DNA from: Isoetes taiwanensis
Taxonomy: Eukaryota; Streptophyta; Lycopodiopsida; Isoetales; Isoetaceae
Direction of reading: 5' to 3'
DNA: 64,000 nt
Assembly (NCBI GenBank): GCA_021234155.1
Contig: JAJEKV010000006.1
Span: 28,252,271-28,316,270 of the forward strand
The notes under the pieces were generated by a model, which did no database searches, was not told the origin of the DNA, and worked only from the letters and a program-made list of their open reading frames with translations. Made by a program: the position numbers and the translations under genes. This document shows positions 1-12,142 of this stretch, in pieces (the first letter of the stretch is position 1; each line of letters starts with the position of its first letter).

Positions 1-3000
1 GCGCAATGCCATTGGCGGATATGGCAGAATGCAACCTAAGTTGCATTTACGGATAATAGAAATGTTGTGTACAAAGTAGGCACATGATGAGGTTTATAGG
101 TGTGTGCTTATATATAAAAGCATTATCGTATTAAGCTTTGGGTAAAAGGAAGTGGTATCAAGTTTTGTTCTCTTTTATTGCTTTATGTATTGTACATTGG
201 AGACAACAAGAATGGGTGGCTAGTCACCGACACAAGTTGTGCAATATTATGTGAAATCATACCACTATGATTCAAGTAGTTAGCTCAAAAGTTGTTTGGT
301 CCTTTCTGGATGACATCGAATCTTTGTTTCTCTTGGTTTTAGACTATTGATGATACTGCTGTAAAGCACATTACTTCCAACTGAATAGCAGACCTTGGAT
401 TACGATATGTAGAGCATATATTTGTAGCTCTTACACTGAGAAAGGAGGTTTAGTATGTGTGGAGCAAAACACTTGTGGCCCTTGCATTGAGAAAGGAACA
501 GATCACATACACATGCAGCTCATGCAATGGGAAAGAAATATTTGATCTACTGACAGGTAAACATCTGAACAAGGGACTGAAGGCGAAGATGTGAATGGGA
601 AAGGCTGGGATTGTGTAGAACGACGAGTGCTGAGCAATGAAATATCGATGATCTCAATTCTCAATGAAGCTACATTAGAGTAACATGGACGAGGTGACAA
701 ATGGTTGAAAGTGGAGGAAAGGGAAGCATGCAGAGACCAAGTCAATGGACCAAAATCCACTATAATCTACTATGGAGATACAAGGTATAGGCAAACAAAT
801 GGCCATGTGACAGCACTAAAAGATGCACCAAAGACAAGGCAAGTGTGTCACCCAAGCAAGCAACAAGCACTTTGGTGTTTGGAATAAGGTACAAGGGTAG
901 TGGGGCCATTTGCCTCAACTGCAAAAAAAAAAAAAGGACGGCAAAGGACACTGGGGACAGATGCCCCTTCCATACGCCCGGCTGCAAAACGCCCCCACCA
1001 CTAGCCTATCATCTAAGGTCACGAGAAGCTTGCCTATCATCTGAGGTACGGCGCCGTGCATGGCCGGCCCGTCCTTTTTTTGCACCCTCGAATCATTGTA
1101 AATATAAGTGTCCCACTACCATGCTTCCTGTCCTTTTTCGTGCACCTTTCTCCTTTCTCCTAGATTCCTTTTTGTTTATTTTATGCATGCATTTTCGTTT
1201 CCACCCCATTGGTGTTTCGTTCTCCTTTGTCCTTCCTTTAACAACTTTATTCTATTGTATTTTTTTCTTTCATGGGTATCTTCCTTCCAACTCCCCTCTC
1301 TGGGAATATCTCTTGTGGAATTTGTATTCCTCCCACTCATCCATCAGCCAATAATCCTAGATGGCGTCTCCACTTTGCTCTCTACAAGCCTATAGACCCA
1401 AGTGGATTTGAGGTGTGCATTTTCACGAGCTAATAAACCCTCCACAAAAGGATATCTGCTTCTGAAAATGCGTTACATACTATTGAGTTTTTATTACATT
1501 GACATCTTGTATAATGAGGATATAATAAAAGGAACCACCAAACAAATTAAGATACTAATCCATGAATTTCCATTCCATAACTGTTTAGACATTGTTTATC
1601 GTGTTGTAAACGGTAAGTCTATCCATTAAAAAAAAAAATGATTTGAACTGATTTGGAGCTGGATCGGCTAAGATGTTCCACTCCAAGGGAGCAGACGCAA
1701 TCAGCATGACTGCGCAACAACTGTGCAATTGTGTGATTCCGCCTGACAAAATCATGCCACAAAGATATCACAATATCAAGGTTACATTTAATTTCACCTC
1801 GGATGCTTTAAGGTCGTAATATAACCTATCATCGACTTATCCAACTAATTAAACAATAACCTATAACAAAATAAATATAAAGCATAAGAAACCACAAAAA
1901 AAAGAGATAAGAACGATATAGATATTTTTAGCCACCCCCATAGAACGAAAGTTTTATGTTTCAAGCGTATAAAGCCAAAATATATCAAATTTATATTTGT
2001 AGCCACGTGCAAGGTTTCTATTGATTGGAAACATGCACTAGTGAGCAAGTTTTTGTATTGGGCATGCACTAATGAATAGGATGCCGTTGAACTATGATGG
2101 TAGAATGAATGATTATATGTGTGCAACTTGACTTGCACACTTCAAAAGATGATGGCAATGACAAATCATTATCCCATGACTTCATGTCTATCCAAAATAG
2201 CTAGCTTGACAAAAATAAATTTAAAATAACGGAGCGAAGAAGAGAATCTTAAATGTAACCACTAGAAGCATGGTGAATAGCCATAATATTTGACCCTTTT
2301 GGAGCTTAATCCAGTCATAGGACCATAAACCCTCCACATCGAGGTCTAAGTATGACCATTGCCAAGTCTAGTCATCGGAGCTTTAAATTCCATTACCGTG
2401 AGGTCATAGGTTCGAGATTGGCCAACACAGATCTTGTGTTAGGGACCTTAAATCAGCCACATGTGACATCTGAACACATGAAACAACATAAGCTATTGCA
2501 GCCTGACGTTTTATGATAGATGAGAAATGACTCAAATAACACTTGAGGTTGTTTCTCATCCCTTGCGAGATGTAATAAACTACCAGAAATAGTCTATCCT
2601 TTAATGAACCAAGCATCTCTCACATTTGCAACTTCTCGACCTCAATTGCATTCAATTGAAAATGTTGGCACTTGGATCCATAGGGGCGTGCCTATGTTAT
2701 CCTTATTAAACAAGAGATACCATTACCAACGGATTCACTAAGCAAGAGGTACCATTACCAACGGATTCACTAGTTGTAAGGGACTACATTTAGGTATGTG
2801 CTTAGTATATCGAGCCTCTATATGGCTTCGCTTAAGGTTTTAGAGTATGAAATACAGGAGCTCTAACCTCTACCAAAATAACTCAATGTCTTAATAAGAC
2901 TACTTTAACCAATTTAACCAGTGAGCTAACGTGATTATTTCTTATCTTAAATCTATATTGAATTGTTTTAGGGATATGGTCTATGGTTTCGGGAATTATA

Positions 3001-3790
3001 TCCATATCAAATCCCCCTGGAACCCCCTATTGTTTTGCTACATATTCACGCGAATGACACCTCCTCTCATCAATCATCGAGAATTGTTGGCTCATGCATA
3101 TTTTTGAGTTGTGCTAGCCTCTTGGCCATAAAAGGTGATCCCTGGTTGTGCGGTATATTTCCATACGTTGGAGCATACATGGGGAAAAACAGTATAACGT
3201 TTGAAATAGAAAGATTTAATTAATGATATTGGTTTTCTATATAAGGACTATAATTTCGTGTTTGGTTATGTTATGTTAATAATTTGGATTTCTGAGAAAG
3301 GTTGGAATAATAAACAATTATGATACAATAAGACAAATATAGCATAGGAGTTTTTATTGTGGCATGGCAGCCCACCACAACCCTTGCTCTGTTATTTGCT
3401 CAGGTGATGTTCAGGTGTTTTTTATTTGTGATTTACAGACGGATGAATGTAGCATCTACAGAAATTGTTGCCATAGCCAGAACTGTCGCCATAGCCAGAA
3501 AGAGGGCATCTGCAAAAACCGTGGCCATAGCCAGAAAGAAGGCAACAGAAAAACTATAACAGAAGAACCGATTTGAAGTAGAGCCTGGAGAAGCAAAGCC
3601 TTCGGGAGAACCTCTTTCAAGCAGAGAAGCTAAAGATTTGAGGTACTGGTTAACAGAAGTAGAACACCGGTTATCAAAAGTATTCTTCATTGGCTAAGCG
3701 GAATCCTCGAGTTGACTTCCATTCCGTGTTAGAGAGAGGGGACACGTGGCAAGACCACAATAAAAACGCAGACCCAACTTCTGTTTTGAA
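1..3790. other. Non-coding stretch, no recognisable gene
   Basis: Reading frames here are short, pyrimidine-rich or low-complexity and match no family I know. Around 1070-1330 the plus strand is a C/T-rich tract that produces an artefactual hydrophobic frame. Around 3470-3550 a short phrase based on ATAGCCAGAA recurs three times about 20-35 bases apart. There are no terminal repeats or RNA gene signatures that I can see. It is the left flank of the first large DNA transposon. Confidence 0.5.
2711..2773. repeat. Tandem duplication, 2 x about 32 bp
   Basis: The unit CAAGAGATACCATTACCAAC, continuing to ACTAAG, occurs twice head to tail with one or two differences (2711-2742 and 2743-2773). It has no coding context. 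Confidence 0.8.
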
Positions 3791-3794
3791 TTGA

Positions 3795-3824
3795 AAGCAT
3801 GATTTCATTAATTGGATAAAATAA
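3795..3824 (+). repeat. Left terminal inverted repeat, copy 1
   Basis: It starts AAGCATGATTTCATTAATT and is preceded by TTGA. About 130 bases inward of it are also alignable with the left end of copy 2 (37864 onward), for example the TACTTTCACCTA / TATTTTCTCCTA stretch. Confidence 0.8.
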
Positions 3825-4031
3825 CGCAATTTTGAAAATTTTCAGCACACCTTATTTGCTCAAGCACGAATACTTTCACCTAGTTCTCGAGCCCAACAAA
3901 CATGAGGTAATTAACATACACATATACATACAAATTTTGTGTTATACTTGTACGTGTATATGACACTCGTATAAGCTCAATAATGGCCCTACATTGTACG
4001 CCAATAATTCACATCAATAATTTTACTTCAC

Positions 4032-4038
4032 TATAAAA
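4032..4038 (+). promoter_or_regulatory. TATA box of tiny gene 1
   Basis: TATAAAA lies 37 bases before the ATG at 4075. The upstream phrase (CCAATAATTCACATCAATAA, then ACTTCACTATAAA) is repeated before tiny genes 2 and 3, so promoter and gene were duplicated together. Confidence 0.6.
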
Positions 4039-4074
4039 ACGGCTTCACGAGGGGGTAGAGGCCATTCATCTTCC

Positions 4075-4319
4075 ATGGCTTCCTCGATGCCTCGTCCAGA
4101 GCACATCCGCTCTTTCAAGTGTTACTTGAGCTACAACGATCTGGGCGAATGCGCTAGAAATGGCGTTAAGCTTGATCCATGGCTCTTATCTAAAGGCGAT
4201 GGGACTGCTAGTGCTTGCAGGGAAGCTCACTCGCGTTAAAGTCCATATTTCTTGCGGCTTCGATCGGGGAGATCTATGAGCTGAATGGCATCACGAGCTT
4301 TGATGTTGATGACGAGTGA
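4075..4319 (+). pseudogene. Tiny transposon-borne gene 1 (about 80 aa, frameshifted)
   Basis: The ATG at 4075 opens a frame starting MASSMPRPEHIRSFKCYLSY that stops after 54 codons. The adjacent frame continues with VHISCGFDRGDLYELNG and ends VDDE. The same pattern (FKC/IKC, YNDL, LDP, a YEINGIT-like segment and an acidic DE terminus) recurs in tiny genes 2 and 3 and at 38.2 kb in transposon copy 2. Conservation of both the encoded pattern and the position next to the left inverted repeat suggests a real, now broken, accessory gene. I do not recognise the family; no signal peptide or membrane segment is apparent. Function unknown. Confidence 0.55.
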
Positions 4320-4637
4320 ATCCGCACCTGCTAATAATGTAATAATGACATGGGTACCTAATAACTAAGTAAGGATGTAATAGCATTACGATTAAGGATG
4401 TAATATCACGCACCTTAACCGAGTATATTGTAACGATGTGCTCTCCCACCTCCACTTATTCTGCAAGCTGTCATTGAATTCAATCATAGCTAAATTCGTC
4501 AAGCAAACATGTTTTCAAACATACGCATATTAGTATGAAATAAGTATTATTCTTGTACGTATACAACATCTGATACACGTTCAGACTTTTGGTGGTGTAG
4601 TATACCCCAATAATTCACCTCAATCATTCCACTTCAC

Positions 4638-4643
4638 TATAAA
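4638..4643 (+). promoter_or_regulatory. TATA box of tiny gene 2
   Basis: TATAAA lies 36-41 bases before the ATG at 4679, inside the shared promoter phrase CACCTCAATCATTCCACTTC that also precedes tiny gene 3 around 5195. Confidence 0.6.
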
Positions 4644-4678
4644 GGCTTTCACGCCGGGGCTAAATTTCATTCATCCCC

Positions 4679-4919
4679 ATGGATTTTTCGCCTTCTTCGT
4701 TTCACTACATTGAGGCGCATCAAGTGCTCAATGAGCCACTCGGATCTTGTTGGTTGCTCGGACGGGCATCTTCTTCTTGATCCCTACCGCGAAGAAAAGC
4801 TTTGGGCTTTGAGATTCATTGCCCCGTCGTCAATTATTGTTACGATCGATCCGATCGGCTTCTGGCGAATGAGCTATGAGATATCAGGGATCACTACTAC
4901 AGATCCTGAAGATGAATGA
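4679..4919 (+). pseudogene. Tiny transposon-borne gene 2
   Basis: The ATG (4679) gives MDFSPSSFHY, then a frameshift near 4710 moves into the frame RRIKCSMSHSDLVGCSDG, which runs uninterrupted to YEISGITTTDPEDE and a stop. It is homologous to tiny gene 1 (the IKC..SDL block, LDPY and the acidic C-terminus) and to the copy-2 gene at 38.2 kb. It is the longest open version of this family here, about 80 residues. Function unknown. Confidence 0.5.
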
Positions 4920-5215
4920 ATCACTTGTTTAGCATTGTATAGTGTAAGAGCTATGTAAGGAAATAATACCACAATGAATATTGTTTGATGTATCATACCG
5001 AATGTAGTGTAAGGGTGTGCTATTCGACTTCAAGATATCCGCAGTAGCGGTTCTAATTTCAACCACACCGAATTACTCAAGCACATGTTTTAAAAGCATA
5101 CATATATCCATACAAAAGATGTATTATACTTGTATTTATACAACGGTCTTATACACACGAGCAATAATGGCCGTAGAAGTCAAGCCCAATAATTCACCTC
5201 AATCATTCTACTTCA

Positions 5216-5440
5216 CCATAAAAGCTTCTCACTCGCCGGGGCTAAAGTTCACTCTTCTCCCATGGATTTTTTTCGCCTTCATCAGTTCACTACATCGAGG
5301 CGATCAAGTGCTCAATGAGCCACTCGATCTTGTTGGTTGCCTAGACGTGCATCTTCTTCTTGATCCCTACCGCTAAGAAAACCTTTTGGCCCTGCGTCAA
5401 TTCATGTAAGATTCGTTGCCTGGCGAATGAGCTATGAATT
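5216..5440 (+). pseudogene. Tiny transposon-borne gene 3, decayed
   Basis: The segment from about 5050 onward repeats that from about 4500 onward, including the promoter (CATAAAAG at 5216) and an ATG at 5272. The IKCSMSHSDLVGCLD-like block and LDPYR are recognisable across frames, but an early stop at 5374-5376 and loss of the C-terminal half make it a pseudogene. It is part of a three-member tandem array of promoter plus gene. Confidence 0.5.
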
Positions 5441-5566
5441 CATGTAATGATCCATGAATGACCGTTTTTGATCGAGAGGTTCGCAAAAACGCAGGCGTAA
5501 TGAATAATAACTATCGATCACCATGTTATGAATGATATAGTAATTATGTAAAAAGCATTGCATACC

Positions 5567-8140
5567 TCAAGAGTTCTCATCATCGCCCTTAGCTTCTTTA
5601 GCCACTAATTCTTGCAACCGAGCCCTAACACTTTGGGGATCACCACCGACAATGGCCTCGGTCTCTACGGCCCAACCATAGTCTATTGTTTTCAAAGGTT
5701 GGTAGCGTGTATGGTCATTAGGATTGGGTCTCCAATTCTTGCTCCGGCAATCCCTATCTTTGCATTGCATATGAGGTTCCCTTTCCGCAACAAAGTTCAA
5801 ACCAAGAGACAAACACCTCTTCGTAATGTGGGAGATTAGGGTCCTCTATTGGGTCCTCTTCGCAAAAGCCATCCATGTCGGGCAGTTATCATGTGGTCCG
5901 ATTAGCAAGAGCATTCCCTTCTTGACATCTTGGTAGGGTTCGAATATTTCAACCGGTTCTTGGGTCTACCCAGAAAGGCCCAACGTAATGAGATGCTTCA
6001 ATGTGCTCATCCACAAACACTCTTTCGGGTTCTTCCAATGCACTTTGCCCGGTTTGGGCCGAAATCCTGAATGACAATTCTACTGGGCACAAGACGCCAC
6101 CAAGCACCGCAGCAAGGTGGACCGGTAGTCAATAACTTCATTCATATATGTGTTGGACCATGACTTATCGCCCGACTCTAGAAATAGTCGCCAAAGTGCA
6201 TCATGTACTTGGCAATAGAAGCTCTTAATGCACCTATATCTTTCAAGCTCCCATATGGTCAGCAGGACCTTAGGTGACCCTCTCGGAATCATAGGTAAAC
6301 CTTGGGCATCCTCCTTCCACATTCGATTCCCTTTTCGGGAGCCACTCCCTATGCCCCGGCCTCATCTTGTAGAACATTAGTGGCCATCCATCCTTCATGC
6401 AAAACTTGAAGAGTAGAGGTTCCAAGTGACCACATAAACGGTCCTTCTTATCGGGATAAAACCTTTCACGAATTCCTTCCAATCAGGGAACCTCGTCACA
6501 AGGTAAGGTGAAGGAGCCTTTGAACTACACCGCCTCAAGAGTTGCATAAGCTCCGAATAGTCAATGCATCGATCTTCTCATTAGAGTAGAGTAGTTTCCA
6601 AATAGGGCATCTATGTCATCGTGGGTGTGTCCAACCATCATGAATCCCGGTGCACTTGATCAAAGACACCTAACCAAACCAAGTATGACAAGTAAGAGAA
6701 AAGATATCTATTCTTATTCGACCGAGCAATTATCTAGTCGCAAGTAAAGCCTCCTAGGCAACTTGTTTGCTACCATGGGGCCTTTGATAGGAGGCATAAA
6801 ATCATTTTACCGCCATTCATCATTTTTGTCCTAAGGTTATCGTGTTTAAAATTGCCGCACCCCCAACCGCTTTTAGGACGATCCGTATCTCTCAAATGGC
6901 CCCAATTATCCTCAGATTTATTCTCCGGTGTCTTCAAGGTATGATTCAAGGATCCCACATGAAAATTAGAATCATCAGGCCGAGGTCCCAGGAGAAGTGG
7001 CCCAAGGCACCTATACCATGGCCGTGCATGAGAGCACCGTAACACCGACCTTCCGGGTCGTTCACCCCTCCATACAGACTTTGCTAGCTTCTCTAGACGA
7101 GGGACCATGGTCTTCTTCTCGATCCATCTTATCATGTATAATGGTTAAAGCGTGCTTTCGGAGATCTATGCGACAAAGCTCTCCAGACCGCAGTAAAGGC
7201 TCCCCGCATGAAATCGGGCCGTCATATGCGATTTTCTCTATTGCAAGTACCCTTCTTTTCGATTGGATCTCCGGTCTTAGCAAGCTTTTCCTTTATGACA
7301 ATACAGGTGTTACACTTGGAAAATGCTATCCTCTTAGCTATTGCTACCTCTCGAATGATTCTCTTTCCAAGCGCATTTAAATGACGAAGGAGAAATATGC
7401 TTGCCTCGTCATCTCTCAGAACTGTAATATCTACTTCTTGGTGTATATCCTTCTTCGTCAAGACCGAAGGTAGCCTCTTAACATTTTGTTCCGCTACCCT
7501 CGCCGTAAATTTTTTCGGCGGTGTGGCATCGTCTCTCGTTTTCATCTATGAACATGGATAGCACAGCATTGCCAGCCAAAGTATGAGACCTTGGCTTCTT
7601 AGACCCAGTATTTCCGTGCTCAGCAATTCTGTGGCCGTCATTGAAGAGCTTCTTCCACTTGTAAAAAGTGGAAATGGGAATGCCATAGGCTTTATGCCAT
7701 GCTTTCACGCACACTTTTTTTGTTATTCAACATCGGTTCGCGGACTACACCATTTTCGTGAGCAAAGATCTAGCATGTTATATGCAAAAGAAGCCCTCAG
7801 AGGACTTCATGTTCCAAAGAAAAGGTTCTCATGCAAGCTATCTCCCGGGATGTAAAATTTGCACAAAGATCGTTTCATCAAAGACGTTGATGACCGAAGT
7901 CTAGAATAGCCTCAGCACTAGTTTTTCTTTCACATTTAGTCTGTGCTGGGCGTGTTCTGGGTCTCCGATTGACCATGCTGTAAGGTCTCTTTTTGGTGAT
8001 GCCAATTTCGGGTCTAATGGAGTAAGGTTCATTCTCCACATCCTTCTCCTTCACCGCAACCACAAGAGTAGAAACTGGAATGTTATCAACGAGCACGAGG
8101 GCTATGGGCCATCTCACAAGGTCATGCAGTTGGGGCATTT
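5567..8140 (-). pseudogene. DUF7869-type transposase-like gene, decayed
   Basis: Read on the minus strand, conserved blocks appear in family order across shifted frames. They are: a helix-turn-helix-like CVKAWHKAYGIPISTFYKW (about 7655-7714) followed by HGNTGSKKP; a Cys pair AFSKCNTC (about 7300-7325); IIHDKMD (about 7120-7142); PRRLYLRLDNCSVE (about 6715-6760), then NKNRYLFSYLSYL; and GFMMVGHTHDDIDALF (about 6600-6650), a hallmark of DUF7869-type proteins. The C-terminal end, IDYGWAVETEA, is shared with 42014-42420 in copy 2. Frameshifts and stops lie between blocks, so no intact protein is encoded. The D residues of HDKMD, LDNC and HDDID could be metal ligands of an RNase H-like nuclease; that is inference. 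It sits tail to tail with the tiny genes and is the best transposase candidate. Confidence 0.7.
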
Positions 8141-9640
8141 ACGCGACAAAGCCCGGCGCGCAAGATAGAGATTTTTTTCGGGCATTGGAAAAATGCTCAT
8201 GATAGTAGCAACCTATCGAGCCTTCCCCTAACTTAACGCCGACCAAAGATGGTTTGGATCGGCAAAAACGATAACACCATAGGCATAAGCCATGTGGCAA
8301 GATTCATGCATGAGTGTGCACGCCTTCTCAACTAACTCATCTATAGAAAGCCCTTGCACATGATTCGCCCTCATTCGGGCTAACCCCTCATTCCTCTCGT
8401 CCCCGCCGGTCTATGCTTTATCCGACACGGTGGGGTGCAAGCTTTCCTCGCGTTTATCAAGTTGAGCAAAGAATGTCCTTCTTGTACCACAACACAAAAG
8501 TCCCCATGCCTTCACCCATTTTTTTTCTATTTCCATTTCGGGAATTGGTAGAAGTGAATCGTCCATCCGTAACATTCACAATTGAAACGACAAACCATAC
8601 CCTCGGGGACGATACCGAATTGTGATGGCGCTCGAAATTGTGGACTCTTCCTTCGCCACCTTTTTCCCCAAAGATCAAACGGAATTACATCAGCCATCCC
8701 GCAAACAAGAGGTCGTGAATAGCGGCGGCCAGCGATCCTCGTAAGCAAAAAGCACCGCGGATCATAAACCACTACAAAAAATAGCAACTAAAAAATAAAA
8801 ATGGTCGGGACTTTCGCCACCGCGATCTTATCGAGCATGGGTAAGAACGCCGGTCGGCGCTTTTTGCAAGCATTCACACTAGTCCTGTTCGATAAGAACT
8901 TCGTGCAAATCACATTTCGAGGCTAGCTAGTGGTTTCAACTCAAAGTTATCGATAGTCGGGAGTTCTTTGGTCAATAGCAAGTGTAGATGGTTGAAGGTA
9001 TCATGACCGCGATCTCGCCGAAAGCACCAAAGTTAAACGATTGACTTACGTAATAAAGCATTACTCATACCTCCACACGAATACGGTGGCGTCAACGTCA
9101 ACTTGTAGCCCAGGACCCGCCGGTTGCAAAGTGTCAAAAAAGCGGTGTTTAGTTTCATCCACATGGAGAAAGAAAGCATATACTTGAAACACGTTTACAT
9201 TGTATAATAAACACACCGAGTGCAGTACGTTTTGCTTAGAACATCTATTTTTACATAGTTGCAACAAAGTATCGGGGAGGTATCTTATCAATCCATGCAA
9301 TACATAGTGATGTTAGTGCGTAGACTTCGGAGGTTGTAGTTATAATTGAAATTGATTGCAACATAAACGTTGAGTTCACCGATGAGGGATATGCATCGAG
9401 AATAGGCCTTTTACCTGCGCGAAACCCCGAATTCGATGCGATTAATTAGAATGTGTAGTGGCGGATTACAAGCGGATTATCGCCCTCGTCGGCGCCTTCA
9501 ATGGATGCGATTCTGCAGCAAATCCTTGCCCGAACTTGGCCCAAAGGGCGCAGCGCGCCTCGAAGATCTTGCAAAACAATGAAATTTGAATTGGCTTTTC
9601 CCGCTTTCTCGAATTGGTTTGTTCTCGAATTCAAATTTTA
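8141..9640 (-). other. Upstream part or leader exons of the DUF7869-type gene (uncertain)
   Basis: Minus-strand frames with some coding character occur at 8527-8787 (VYDPRCFLLTRIAGRRYS), 9061-9300 (ending VDVDATVFVWRYE) and 9446-9634 (RICCRIASIEGADEGDN). None has a recognised domain. They lie between the recognisable DUF7869 blocks and the likely divergent promoter region near 9.7 kb, so they may be 5' exons of that gene. Palindrome-like motifs related to those in the neighbouring gene occur at 8815-8827 and 9005-9016. Confidence 0.3.
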
Positions 9641-9913
9641 CAACCATCGTCCGTCCGTCAGAACCGGATTTTTTTGAGGCATTTATGGTCGATAATGTGT
9701 CAGTCCGAAATTACGGCCAAATTGAACGCTGACGCGTCAAGTGGATAAAGACCTTTTCAGACGGATTACTTGCAGCACCGGACGGGTATATTATACTAAC
9801 CGCATTTATGTCGGGGAATAAAATACGGGCCTACCGGGTAATTATTGCCATTATGGTCGGCACGTTTTTTCACGCGCCATTATGAGGGCGGGCAATTAAT
9901 TTCGACGGCGTTC

Positions 9914-9920
9914 TATAAAT
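9914..9920 (+). promoter_or_regulatory. TATA box of the multi-exon transposon gene, copy 1
   Basis: TATAAAT lies 133 bases upstream of the ATG at 10053. The 9.65-9.9 kb interval separates the minus-strand DUF7869 gene from this plus-strand gene and is the natural place for a divergent promoter. Confidence 0.45.
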
Positions 9921-10110
9921 TGAAACTTCGAACATTTAAAACAAATTTCAACTCAGCGATTTCTTTCAGCCTAAGCGCCTTTCGCCCTCGGCCTTCTCGA
10001 GCCTCTCCAAAAGGACTCGAATTTCATTACTCGGCCGGCGCCCAGCGATCCCATGGCACCTAAGGACTCCCTCGGAGAAGGTAATTCTAACATTTCAGCT
10101 CGGCAACATC

Positions 10111-10458
10111 AGCGGCCCGCGATCTTGCCTACTAGAACTTCTATTGTTTTCATAAGTATAGGCTGCTTTCGGCAAAGATCGCGGTCGCGGTCTTGCTTGC
10201 TAGGTTTTTGTAATTTCTTGATAGCGGTCTTCATAAGTGTAGCTGCTCAACAAGATGTGACGCGGATCCGGCCGAAAGCATAGATTTTCTTTCTTGCGAT
10301 GTTCATGAGTACTAGTGTAGTAGGTCATTAGGATCGCGACCGCAGCGATGTTTGTGGCGATGAAATTGTTTTCTTGCCGTTGTTTAAGTGCTACACAACA
10401 TGGCGGCTGCGATAGTGTGGAGTGCTATTTTAGTCGCTTGGCGGGGATCGCGGTCGCG
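10111..10458. repeat. Cluster of GATCGCGGTCGCG-type palindromes in intron 1, copy 1
   Basis: Within 350 bases the motif occurs as GCGGCCCGCGATC (10111-10124), AGATCGCGGTCGCGG (about 10176-10190), GGATCGCGACCGCAGCGATG (10331-10350) and GGGATCGCGGTCGCGTTTCT (about 10444-10462). The core is ATCGCG and CGCGAT separated by AC or GT. Related copies lie at 12126, 14292 and throughout copy 2. Confidence 0.7.
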
Positions 10459-12124
10459 TTTCTCTCTGATAGTTTATACCTTTTCGTTGCACCACATTAT
10501 GCGACCTACCGGGCACTCACCACGAGCTTTTGTTTACGACACTTGCTCCCTTAGAGGACCGGATGTCGAGCCCGTCGTCATTATTATAACCCCTTCCAAT
10601 GAAAGGAAATGGTGTATTGAGATTGCCTGAGGTTATACCGCGACATTAAGGGTGATCGCAGAAAAGGACACGCGCCTGCTTTCGCGGACCGAAAAAAGCG
10701 AGGGCGTTGAACAAGTTGGCATAGTGGTGGCAATGTGGGAAGGCACGAAGAACAATGTGCAAGATGCTATCATATGCAGCATTGAGGACACACAAGCATT
10801 GCAGTTCCTGGAGTACATTTTGAAATGGCGCAATTATGACCCGTCTCTGATGACAGCCAGCAAAATGAACAAGCCAGCCACAGGGAAAAATGTCCCCACG
10901 TCAGCTAAGGGTTATGGCTGGTTGTTGCTATCCTATGAATCTCTCTCTTTGTCAGGAATAAAGGGAAACATAGACATATTGCTCGGGTTCTCGGCATGCA
11001 GAAATGGTTTGTCTACAGACAAGAAGCCTCCGAAATTTGTGCCTTGAAAGCAGTTCGGGCGAAGATGCCCTCCGTGATGGACACCAATTGGCTAAGAGCC
11101 GTGGCCAAGAAAAAGAGTGTGAAGCCTATTGCTACTTTGGGAGAGACATCAGCACCAAAAGAGGTTGTTCAAGAACCACAATCCACGATAAACCCCTCTG
11201 GTATTGTTAACCCTACTCTTCCTCTTGCTATGAAGGCCCCAGATAGCACTACATCCGGTGGATTTATTCCAAAAACTCCCTCCTTTTCAGAATTAGCCTT
11301 AGGAATCGACACCCACGAAGATAGCCCCAGCCCAGCCCAGTTCTCAAACCCCCCGCGATTCACGGATGCCTCCTCTAGACTAGTATTGACATGGCCCCAC
11401 CTTTTTGCCATTCGGTCGAGTTGAAGTTCAATCGAAGAGGAACATAAGATGGCGAGAGCAAACCACTCGAAGCTTGAACAGTTCAAAGGTTCTACCCCTT
11501 AGGGGTTAATTGGTTTACAAAGATTTCTATTTTTGATTGTGAACACGCACCCAGCAAACTTGACACATGCAGAATGCGATCAAATGACCATGTTCAAACT
11601 CGGTTAAAAGCTTCAAGACATACCCGTTGAGAGGTCCTCACCCTGGCGGCGCCGTTCCGTTTGACCCTATTACCAAGTAACTAATTCTTTATCTTTTGGA
11701 CACTCGTTATGTAGATTTGACGACGGTTGTCTATCTTTTCGGGAGGAGGGTGACATGGAGCAATCGAGAAGATTTGAAGGGCAAGAAATTTTATATTATT
11801 TCGGCAACTATGATTTCTTACCGCGACAACTCCTTTGTTCGGTCGTTTCGGAAGTTCGAGCAAAGAACGAGAATTTGCCAAAGTATATGCTAGAAGAAGA
11901 AGATCGGGGTGCTCAACGGAAATCTTACTGACAAGGAATATATAGAGTTGAGTATTCAATGCAACGAAGTAATTGCAAACACCGTGTACGAGAGAGCCAC
12001 CGATTGAAAAAGCGCAACAACTTTGGCCATCGGCACAAGGCTTATGGTTGCCCTCCACAAGGACCTATAGGGACAGCTAAAACTTCAGCTTGGAAGGTAT
12101 TTATTTGTTTTCTACTCAAGCCAA

Positions 12125-12142
12125 GTTCGCGGTCCGCGATCT
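12125..12142. repeat. Palindromic motif in a later intron, copy 1
   Basis: TTCGCGGTCCGCGATCTTG lies inside the intron that begins with GTATTT near 12097. The equivalent intron of copy 2 carries AGATCACGACCGCGATCCC at about 57621, so the motif position is conserved between copies although the intron sequence has diverged. Confidence 0.6.

Noticed and set aside
845-1395. Overlapping plus-strand frames of 169 and 95 residues rich in Phe, Leu and Ser
   Set aside because: They arise from a C/T-rich tract, overlap each other in different frames and contain no recognisable domain.
3460-3555. CRISPR-like or minisatellite array from the repeated ATAGCCAGAA phrase
   Set aside because: Only three imperfect units with irregular spacing, in plant DNA; no array structure.
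5612-5839. Plus-strand 75-residue frame over the DUF7869 C-terminus
   Set aside because: The minus-strand frame is conserved between both transposon copies; the plus-strand one is a shadow.
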